Below the pieces are notes generated by a model that did not search any database, was not told where the DNA came from, and saw only the letters and a program-made list of their open reading frames with translations. Both the position numbers and the translations under genes were made by a program. Of a stretch of 64,000 nt of DNA, positions 51,252 to 57,933 are shown in pieces (position 1 is the stretch's first letter; every line of letters begins with the position of its first letter). Origin of the DNA: Sphingobium algorifonticola (GTDB lineage: Bacteria > Pseudomonadota > Alphaproteobacteria > Sphingomonadales > Sphingomonadaceae); assembly GCF_004005485.1 (NCBI RefSeq), contig NZ_RZUL01000003.1, positions 434,001 to 498,000 of the forward strand, written 5' to 3'.

Positions 51252-52436
51252 ATGAAAACGGTCGCCACAATCTGTCGGTCTTTGCCGGTTCGCGCCTTGG
51301 CGCTAGCGCTGACTCTCGCGGGGTCGAGCCTGAGCGCCGCGCCTGCCGATACCGTTGCTTCGGTCGAGCCGGAAGAAGCGAATGTCGCGACGATCCCGCC
51401 CCCGGCGCTCAACTGGTTCTATGTCGATGGCGGCTGGGGCACGACCGGCACGTCGATCTTCGATGGCGAAACCGGAAAGATGCGAGGCATGGTGGATACC
51501 AGTCATCTTTCCGACATGGCGATCGACCCCGCAGGAAAATATTACTATGTCGCCGAAAGCATCTGGTCGAAAGGCGGCCGTGGCACCCGGCAGGACATGG
51601 TTTCCGTCTACGACAGCGCCGAACTGAAGCTCCAGGCTGAAATCGCTATCCCCGAACGCATCTTGATCGGCGGACGCAAACAGACCTTCGTGCTGAGCGA
51701 CGATGGCAAGATAGCGTTCGTATACAACCTCAGCCCCGCTTCGTCCGTCAACGTGGTCGATCTGGTCAAGCGCAAGTTCGTCCGCAATATCGAATTGCCC
51801 GGCTGCGCCAGCTTGATTCCCAATCCGGGCGTCGGCTTTTCCGCGCTCTGTTCGGACGGATCGCTCGCAACCGTCGCACTTGGCGGCGCAAAGCCGCAGA
51901 TTACCCGCACAGCGCCTTTCTTCGCGGCGACCGACAATCCGATCTTTGACAATTTCGTGTACGACAAGAGCAAGCGCGAAGCGATCTTCCTGACCTACAC
52001 GGGTGACATCTACACCGCGAAGATGGGTGCCACCCCGGTCATTTCGAAACCTTTCTCACTACAGGCCGCAGCTGGCATTCGCCCCGGCGAAACCAAGCCG
52101 CTCGATCTCAACTGGTATCCCGGTGGTGGCCAGATGACGGCGCTGCATCGCCCGACCGGGCATCTCTACGTGCTGATGCACATGGGTGAATATTGGTCGC
52201 ACAAGGCGGAAGGCACGGAAATCTGGAAAGTCGATGTCGCCGCGCAGAAAGTGGTCAAGCGGATCCCGCTGAAGGATCCCATGGTAAATGTCGCGATCAG
52301 CCAGGAGGAAAAACCCCTTCTGTTCCTGAACAACCGCAAGGGTGACGGCATCATCCTGGACGGGACGACCTTCGAAGAAAAGCACAAGATCGAAAACGCC
52401 GGAAGCGGTCTCATCACCGTGGCCGAGCCGGGCTGA
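51252..52436 (+). CDS. aauB: Aromatic/methylamine dehydrogenase heavy (beta-propeller) subunit
   Basis: A 394-residue periplasmic subunit of a TTQ-dependent amine dehydrogenase. A signal peptide (ALALALTLAGSSLSAAPA) is followed by a seven-bladed propeller sequence close to MauB/AauB: WFYVDGGWGTTGTSIFDGETGKMRGMVDTSHLSDMAIDP (quoted by ends in part), YYYVAESIWSKGGRGTRQDMVSVYD, RKQTFVLSDDGKIAFVYNLSPASSVNVVDL and GHLYVLMHMGEYWSHKAEGTEIWKVD. A good SD (GGGGGATCAGGG) precedes the ATG. It heads an aauB-E-D-A-cytochrome operon with two-base or overlapping junctions. Confidence 0.93.
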   Translation: MKTVATICRSLPVRALALALTLAGSSLSAAPADTVASVEPEEANVATIPPPALNWFYVDGGWGTTGTSIFDGETGKMRGMVDTSHLSDMAIDPAGKYYYVAESIWSKGGRGTRQDMVSVYDSAELKLQAEIAIPERILIGGRKQTFVLSDDGKIAFVYNLSPASSVNVVDLVKRKFVRNIELPGCASLIPNPGVGFSALCSDGSLATVALGGAKPQITRTAPFFAATDNPIFDNFVYDKSKREAIFLTYTGDIYTAKMGATPVISKPFSLQAAAGIRPGETKPLDLNWYPGGGQMTALHRPTGHLYVLMHMGEYWSHKAEGTEIWKVDVAAQKVVKRIPLKDPMVNVAISQEEKPLLFLNNRKGDGIILDGTTFEEKHKIENAGSGLITVAEPG

Positions 52437-52438
52437 CG

Positions 52439-52984
52439 ATGCTGATCGACACACTCGTCGCCACGATGGCGATGGCTGCATGCACCGGCACGGGTATTAT
52501 CTTCGTCGCCGCTGCGATCGGCAAGCTGCGGCATCGGGATGTCTTTCCCGGTGTCGTCGCAAATTACCGCCTGCTTGATGCGCGGCTTGTCGGCGCGGTC
52601 GCGATGCTTCTTCCGGTCGTCGAGTTGATCGTCGGCTTTGCGTTGATTGCGAACCTCTCCGGCCATGCCGCCGCGGCAGCTATCGTCCTGCTGATCCTGT
52701 TTGCCGCCGCGATGGCGATCAATATCCGCCGCGGGCGAACCTATATCGATTGCGGTTGCGGGCTGTCGCATTTGCGCCAGCCGCTCGGTTGGTCGCTCGT
52801 TGGCCGCAATCTCCTGCTCGCTGCAATGTTGCTTCCGGCGACTGCGAACACCGTGTCGCTCACACCGGCGGCCAAGGCGGTCGCTTTGGCGGCGGGTCTC
52901 GCAGTCGCACTGATATATGTCCTGTTCAATGCAATCGCGGCAGTGGATGCCCATGCCCGTTTGGCTTTCGGGAAACAGATATGA
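52439..52984 (+). CDS. aauE: MauE/AauE-type membrane protein for amine dehydrogenase maturation
   Basis: A 181-residue inner-membrane protein with four to five helices, of the MauE/DoxX-like family. Recognisable parts are GTGIIFVAAAIGKLRHRDVFPGVVANYRLLD and the conserved Cys pair in RTYIDCGCGLSHLRQPLGWSLVGRNLLLAAM. MauE and MauD are needed for folding and the six disulfides of the light subunit. It begins two bases after the aauB stop and overlaps aauD by ATGA. Confidence 0.9.
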   Translation: MLIDTLVATMAMAACTGTGIIFVAAAIGKLRHRDVFPGVVANYRLLDARLVGAVAMLLPVVELIVGFALIANLSGHAAAAAIVLLILFAAAMAINIRRGRTYIDCGCGLSHLRQPLGWSLVGRNLLLAAMLLPATANTVSLTPAAKAVALAAGLAVALIYVLFNAIAAVDAHARLAFGKQI

Positions 52985-53586
52985 TGATGACGGTTCTTGT
53001 CGTTTCGCAGCTCTTGTCCTGGGTGGGGATCTTGGCGCTGGGTGTGCTGCTGCTCGCGATCGCGCGCCAGGTCGGCGTCCTGCACATGCGCGTGGCCCCC
53101 GCCGGCGCGCTGACGACGGCGGGCGGCCCGCAAGCAGGCGATGTCTCCGCCGCCGTGGAGGCGCGATTGCTGAACGGCGTGACGACGACCATCGGCGGCC
53201 CGGCACCAGGCACTGCGCTGCGCTTGCTGATGTTCGTGTCTGCCCAATGCCCGTTGTGCAAGGGGCTTATTCCCGTCGCAAAATCCTTCGCCAGCGATGA
53301 GCGTCTTTCGCTTGTCTTCGTTGGGGACGATGATCCGGCCACACAGCAGGCGATGATCGCCCGCCATGGACTGGACGCCTATCCGTTCGTCAACGGGCCG
53401 GAAGTCGGCCAGGCTTTCGCGGTCGGCAAGCTGCCCTTCGCGGTGCTGCTCGATGCGGAAGGCACGGTCTTGTCCAAGGGGCTGGTCAACAGCCGCGAGC
53501 ATCTGGAAAGCCTGATCGTCGCCCATGAAATGGGCATCCGGTCGGTGCAGGATTATATCGCCCAGCGCACCGTCGCTGCGGCCTGA
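52981..53586 (+). CDS. aauD: MauD/AauD-type thioredoxin-like protein
   Basis: A 201-residue protein with an N-terminal membrane helix (LLSWVGILALGVLLLAIARQVGVLHMRV) and a periplasmic thioredoxin fold with a CPLC active site (MFVSAQCPLCKGLIPVAKSF, about 85-104) and the cis-Pro region VGKLPFAVLLDAEGTVLSKGLVNSREHLESL. MauD is needed for disulfide formation in the TTQ light chain. The start by ATGA overlap with aauE gives the usual N-terminus MMMTVLVVSQLLSW. Confidence 0.92.
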   Translation: MMMTVLVVSQLLSWVGILALGVLLLAIARQVGVLHMRVAPAGALTTAGGPQAGDVSAAVEARLLNGVTTTIGGPAPGTALRLLMFVSAQCPLCKGLIPVAKSFASDERLSLVFVGDDDPATQQAMIARHGLDAYPFVNGPEVGQAFAVGKLPFAVLLDAEGTVLSKGLVNSREHLESLIVAHEMGIRSVQDYIAQRTVAAA

Positions 53587-53609
53587 ACCTAGTGATTTGG
53601 GGGCCTGAC

Positions 53610-54155
53610 ATGAAAAAGTTCGATACGGACGCCATCGGCGAAACCCTGTTGCGAAAGTTCGCCGGTCGCACGTCGCGCCGGGGCATCCTCTCGCGTCTCG
53701 GCCTTGCGGTGGTGGCTGCGCCGGTCTTCCCGCTGCTGCCCGTCAGCCGCGCCGATGCGGCAAAGCCTGATCGCTCCCCCGAAGCCAAGACCGCCTTCGC
53801 CCGCAACGCGCAGACGAAGGACGATACGAAGTGCGATTATTGGCGGTATTGCGCGATTGACGGTGCGCTCTGCACCTGTTGCGGCGGCGGCATGCACACC
53901 TGCCCGGCTGGCGCAGAGCCCTCGCCGGTTTCCTGGGTGGGCACCTGCATCAACCCGGATGACGGCAAGGCCTATCTGATCGCCTATCGCGACTGCTGCG
54001 GCAAGCCTGCGTGCGGCCAGTGCGGCTGCGACAATACCGATCGCGAAACGCAGATCTACGTGCCGCAGTTCAACAACAATATCATCTGGTGTTTCGGCAC
54101 GAGCAGCATGGAATATCACTGCTCCACTGCCGTTTTGGTCGGCCCTGCCGGATGA
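53610..54155 (+). CDS. aauA: TTQ amine dehydrogenase light subunit
   Basis: The 181-residue catalytic subunit that carries tryptophan tryptophylquinone. A Tat-type signal (RTSRRGILSRLGLAVVAAP) precedes the Cys-rich mature chain (CDYWRYCAIDGALCTCCGGG). The two cofactor tryptophans fall at W109 (SPVSWVGTC) and W160 (NNIIWCFG), and the catalytic Asp at D128 (IAYRDCCG); these numbers equal those I recall for aromatic amine dehydrogenase. The residue at the position of its Thr172 is Ser. The ATG at 53610 is preceded by GGGGG. The enzyme oxidises primary amines to aldehydes and ammonia in the periplasm. Confidence 0.95.
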   Translation: MKKFDTDAIGETLLRKFAGRTSRRGILSRLGLAVVAAPVFPLLPVSRADAAKPDRSPEAKTAFARNAQTKDDTKCDYWRYCAIDGALCTCCGGGMHTCPAGAEPSPVSWVGTCINPDDGKAYLIAYRDCCGKPACGQCGCDNTDRETQIYVPQFNNNIIWCFGTSSMEYHCSTAVLVGPAG

Positions 54156-54176
54156 TCTCGCCCTTTGGGTGCTGAC

Positions 54177-54725
54177 ATGAGACGAAGTGCTGTCCTGCGC
54201 GTTGCCCTGGCCGCAGTCGCTCTTTTAGCGGGTGTCGTACCGGTCGTTCGGGCGATATCGGGTGCCTTGCCGGAGCGCCCGCTTCCGGCTGCGATTACCG
54301 ATCCGGTGCTGGCACGTTCCGACTATCTGGAAAATTGCGGCGGATGCCACGGCATCCATGGCCTGTCGGCACCGGCGCAGTTGCCTGAATTGCGCAATCG
54401 GGTCGGCTGGTTCATGTGCACGCCGGGTGCCCGCGCTTATCTCGTCCGTCTGCCGAACATCGCGCACAGCCGAATAAGCGACAATCAGCAATTGGCAGAC
54501 CTGCTGAATTTCGTGGTTTTCGGTCTGGGCGGGGATAGCGTACCGCCCGGAACGCAGCCCTATACCGCTGCGGAGGTGACGCGGGAACGGCAATTCGCCC
54601 TGTCGGCCGCTTCCCTGAAAAAGGAGCGGGCGCGCTATGTCGAGGAGGCGATCCGCATGTGTCGCGCGCCCGTGGCCATGCGGCTGCTCTTTCCACAGGC
54701 CGCTGCCGACAAGATACGGCGCTAG
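54177..54725 (+). CDS. Monohaem c-type cytochrome linked to amine dehydrogenase
   Basis: A 182-residue secreted protein with a signal segment (AVLRVALAAVALLAGVVPVVRA), one haem-binding motif CGGCH (about residues 54-58) in DYLENCGGCHGIHGLSAPAQLPELRNRVGWF, and a second helical half. One CxxCH only, so it is not the dihaem MauG. It lies 21 bases after aauA, matching the small cytochrome gene found after aauA in the aromatic amine dehydrogenase cluster of Alcaligenes (established knowledge, from memory). It may accept electrons from TTQ or help biogenesis. A Met for the sixth ligand cannot be fixed. Confidence 0.82.
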   Translation: MRRSAVLRVALAAVALLAGVVPVVRAISGALPERPLPAAITDPVLARSDYLENCGGCHGIHGLSAPAQLPELRNRVGWFMCTPGARAYLVRLPNIAHSRISDNQQLADLLNFVVFGLGGDSVPPGTQPYTAAEVTRERQFALSAASLKKERARYVEEAIRMCRAPVAMRLLFPQAAADKIRR

Positions 54726-54739
54726 GGCCTGCTGAGACG

Positions 54740-55423
54740 CTATTTTCGCAGCATGAAGGGTTGCGGATCGCTATCCCTGTGCATGTCGGCCGATGTGATG
54801 GTCACCGCCAGATCGACCAATGCCTTGACTGCGATGCTGCGGATAACCGGCATGTCATTCTGCCACGGCTTGCCATGGCCAAGAAATGGCGTGGTCCCCT
54901 CCATCGACGCGCTGATATAGAGGGCCACCAGGCGCACGTCCTGCGGCGCCAAGGCCGGATTAAGCACCTGGACGAAATCGCCGATGATGGCATGCACCCT
55001 GCGGTAAAAGCTCTCTACCCGCTCCGCGATTACCTGGTCATGATTGGCGAGCGCCCACAGCTCGGTAAACAGATGCGTCGTCCGCTTGGTCATGATGTCG
55101 TCGAGGCATAATGTAACAATGCGTTCCAGACGGTCCCGCGGCGAGAGCCCAGGCTGACGAACCCCGCTGTCAAGCACCACCTCATAGCTATCCAGCATTT
55201 CCTCCAGCATCAGTTGCACCAACACATCCTTGCGCGGGAAATGATAGCTCAGATTGCCTACCGTCATGCCGCAGCGCGCTGCGATACGCCGGAGCGAAAA
55301 CGCCGATGCGCCTTCGTCGATCAGGACATCCAGTGCCGCCTTCAGGATAAGATCGACCTTCGCCGTACCGCGCGCATAGATGCCCGGTCGGCGCGCCGAA
55401 GGTTTTACAGGGTCGGCGGGCAT
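54740..55423 (-). CDS. TetR-family regulator (second of two paralogues)
   Basis: A 227-residue TetR protein converging on the amine dehydrogenase operon. The HTH region (LILKAALDVLIDEGASAFSLRRIAARCGMTVGNLSYHFPRKDVL) and the C-terminal segments (LFTELWALANHDQVIAERVESFYRRVHAIIGDFV; LYISASMEGTTPFLG) closely track the first TetR protein, including the unusual (G/R)RPGIY-RGT lead. The paralogues likely respond to related ligands. It is co-oriented with the sulfotransferase gene, with its start 37 bases downstream of that gene's stop. Confidence 0.88.
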   Translation of the reverse strand: MPADPVKPSARRPGIYARGTAKVDLILKAALDVLIDEGASAFSLRRIAARCGMTVGNLSYHFPRKDVLVQLMLEEMLDSYEVVLDSGVRQPGLSPRDRLERIVTLCLDDIMTKRTTHLFTELWALANHDQVIAERVESFYRRVHAIIGDFVQVLNPALAPQDVRLVALYISASMEGTTPFLGHGKPWQNDMPVIRSIAVKALVDLAVTITSADMHRDSDPQPFMLRK

Positions 55424-55460
55424 GGCACAGTCCAGTCAAGTCATCGAGGGGACCTTGCAG

Positions 55461-57518
55461 CTAATGTCGCGAGGCGACCGCTTCAACCCGCGATGCGTCA
55501 GGACCAGGTACGTCGGGATAGTTATCGACCAACGACCCTAATGTGGTAATTAGCGGTGAAAGCCATTCGGCATAATGTTTCCATTGGCCCACACCATCGG
55601 TGAAAATCGGCTGGCGGACCTGTTCCGAACTGGCGGTGCGCACCGCGCGCTCCGTACGCCAGAAGGCGAGGCACCCTTCCTCGAACGGCAGACCGAGCGC
55701 AGCAAGCAGACGCGCGACTTCACCCGGCGTGTCGGCAACCATATGTTCGTAGATCACCCGATGCACACGGCCCGGCAGCGCCCGGTCAAACGCCGCCATG
55801 AGCGCCACATAGTCGCGATAATAGCGTCCAATTTCCACCAGATCATAGGAAAACGTCTGCCCACGCGCGAAATGCTGCTTCCATCCCGACAGGCAACAAC
55901 CGATCGGATGACGCCGCGCATCGACGATTTTCGCTTGCGGCAGGATGAGGTGGATCAGCCCGACATGCTGCCAGTTGTTTGGCATTTTGTCGATGAAGTA
56001 GGGGCGGTCGGTCTGGCGATGAATGCGGGTGCGCTCGATATATTCTTCCCCCAGCCGCTGGCGATCGGCCGGGGTCAGCGACGCTACCATCGCCCGGAAG
56101 TCCGCAAACTCGCCTTCCTCCACACGCGATTGCAGGCGACTGGCAATCATCATCATGTCGGGCAGTTCCATCGTCCCTTCGATCTGGCTGTGGCTCGCCA
56201 GAATCTGCTCGACCAGTGTTGATCCCGATCGTGGCAGGCCCACGATGAAAATCGGATCCGGCGCGGGACATCCGCCCTCCCCGCGCTGCGCGATGAAGGC
56301 GCTGGTAAAGACGTCGGCGGCAGCGGCGACCTCGGCGGAAAAGCCGTCTGCGTCATGAAGGATCATGGCACGGCGCAAAGCATTGCCTGCCGCATAATGG
56401 CGAAACGATGCCGCATGGTCCTTGGCGTCCTCGAACGCCTTGCCCAGCGAAAAATGCAGGTGGAAGATATCGTCCCTGTCCTTCTCCGCCGTTGCATCGA
56501 GGGCGAGCAGCGCCTGTTCCATCGCCGCGATATCGTGCGCATCGAGGCTGACCGTCTTGAGATTGGCGAGGCTCCACCATGCCTCACCCATCGTCGGCTG
56601 ATAGGTCACGGCCTTGCGATAGGCGTGGATCGCGTCTGCCTGCTGCCCCAGCGTCTTGAGCACATGCCCCAGATTCTGCCACACTTGGGGTTGCTCGGGA
56701 TGGTGCGCAAGCAATTGCAGGTAAATGGCGCCTGCCTGTTCCTGCTGGCCAAGGCGCACCAGCACAGACGCCTTGATCATGTCATGGCCGGGACTTCTGA
56801 CCGGAGAGAGGGACAATCTCTCGGCATGGTCGAGCGCCTCGCCCAGACGGTTGGTCTGCATCAGCAAGCGGATCAGAAAATCGCGCGCCATGTCAAAGCC
56901 CGGCGCCAGATCGACTGCTTGCTGGACGAGTTCCAGCGCCGCGCTCATGTCCCCCTGTCGCCACCGCGTCTCCCCCAGCAGCCGAAGGGCGGGCGGATCG
57001 TCGGGCGACCGCGCCAGCCGCGCCGTCAGCAGGGCCACGCAATCGTCGAGCCGCGCGTCATTCATGGCGATTGCCGCATCGAGCAGTTCGGGATCGCGCG
57101 ACGCCGCCTGGACACCTGCCAGGTCAGCACGCCAACCGTCCTGCACACGTTTGGCTTTGCGCAGTTCAGCCGCGAGCAGGAACCAGCCGCGCGCAACCAT
57201 CGGCTGCTGGCGAGTAAGGCTTTCCAGCGCATCGATGGCCCGTCGGCTGTCCCCCGCCTCGCTCGCCGCCTGCGCCAGTTCCCACAGCACCACCGGTGCA
57301 TGGGGTTGTCTGCGGGCGAGCGCCGAAAGCCGCGATAGCGCCGCCTTCGGCCTGCCAAGCTGCCGCAATGCCTGACAGGCGATCACCTCGGCGGGGGGGA
57401 GCCCCGGTGCCTGCCTGAGAATCGCTTCCGCGGCGGCGAGTGCCGCATCCGGTCGGGCTGGCAGCAGAGCCGTCGCCTCCCCCAGTGCGCGGTCGAGTGC
57501 GACGCGCGTTGCCGTCAT
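55461..57518 (-). CDS. TPR-repeat sulfotransferase
   Basis: A 685-residue protein. The N-terminal 400 residues are TPR repeats (for example PEQPQVWQNLGHVLKTLGQQADAIHAYRKAVTYQPTMGEAWWSLANLK quoted by ends). The C-terminal part is a PAPS-dependent sulfotransferase: FIVGLPRSGSTLVEQILASHSQIEGTMELPD (5'-phosphosulfate loop GLPRSGST), YFIDKMPNNWQHVGLIHLILPQAKIVDARRHPIGCCLSGWKQ (3'-phosphate site) and YRDYVALMAAFDRALPG. The ATG at 57518 has GGAGCAGGA upstream. TPR-sulfotransferase genes are often next to TonB-receptor genes in sphingomonads, as here. Acceptor unknown. Confidence 0.9.
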   Translation of the reverse strand: MTATRVALDRALGEATALLPARPDAALAAAEAILRQAPGLPPAEVIACQALRQLGRPKAALSRLSALARRQPHAPVVLWELAQAASEAGDSRRAIDALESLTRQQPMVARGWFLLAAELRKAKRVQDGWRADLAGVQAASRDPELLDAAIAMNDARLDDCVALLTARLARSPDDPPALRLLGETRWRQGDMSAALELVQQAVDLAPGFDMARDFLIRLLMQTNRLGEALDHAERLSLSPVRSPGHDMIKASVLVRLGQQEQAGAIYLQLLAHHPEQPQVWQNLGHVLKTLGQQADAIHAYRKAVTYQPTMGEAWWSLANLKTVSLDAHDIAAMEQALLALDATAEKDRDDIFHLHFSLGKAFEDAKDHAASFRHYAAGNALRRAMILHDADGFSAEVAAAADVFTSAFIAQRGEGGCPAPDPIFIVGLPRSGSTLVEQILASHSQIEGTMELPDMMMIASRLQSRVEEGEFADFRAMVASLTPADRQRLGEEYIERTRIHRQTDRPYFIDKMPNNWQHVGLIHLILPQAKIVDARRHPIGCCLSGWKQHFARGQTFSYDLVEIGRYYRDYVALMAAFDRALPGRVHRVIYEHMVADTPGEVARLLAALGLPFEEGCLAFWRTERAVRTASSEQVRQPIFTDGVGQWKHYAEWLSPLITTLGSLVDNYPDVPGPDASRVEAVASRH

Positions 57519-57642
57519 GCCGATCCTGCTCCGCCCAATGCCACACCCCCCTGTTTTCGACCCTTTCAATATCATGAACGCGATTTCGCACATGCGCAAT
57601 CCTGGGCGATATCGCGGCGATCCGAAGCCGCAAATTACACTA

Positions 57643-57688
57643 TTGACTCCTTGTTGCGTTGCGTCATTATCAAAGTTGGACGATCGTC
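57643..57688 (+). promoter_or_regulatory. Candidate promoter and palindrome ahead of the TonB receptor
   Basis: In the 415-base gap 57519-57933, TTGACT (about 57643-57648) and ATTATC (about 57666-57671) at 17-base spacing look like a sigma-70 promoter for the receptor gene. GACGATCGTC (57679-57688), a perfect 10-bp palindrome, follows near the expected transcription start and could be an operator. A leader of about 250 bases would remain. The rest of the gap shows no gene. Confidence 0.35.
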
Positions 57689-57933
57689 ATGGTTCCCAGA
57701 AAACCCGCGACGTCCGGGGGAATTTACACATTTCAGACGATGCCGCGCGATCGCCCGGCAGACGGAAAAACGCGCGCCATGGCAGGCAGCAGCGAAGTGC
57801 TGCGTTTGCGAAAAACAGCGCGAAAACGGCGGACGCATGATGATGCGACGCAGCTTCTACCGGTCGCGGCATGGCGCGATCGTAGAAAACGGACGGGAGG
57901 GGTCTGGTTTCTAACGAGGGGGAGTCCATCGCA

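Noticed and set aside
54177-54725. Possible MauG
   Set aside because: It has one CxxCH motif and 182 residues; MauG has two haem sites and roughly twice the length.
55424-55460. A second copy of the 18-bp operator in front of the downstream tetR gene
   Set aside because: Only one half is similar (AGTCCAGT against TGTCCAGA) and the inverted arm is missing.
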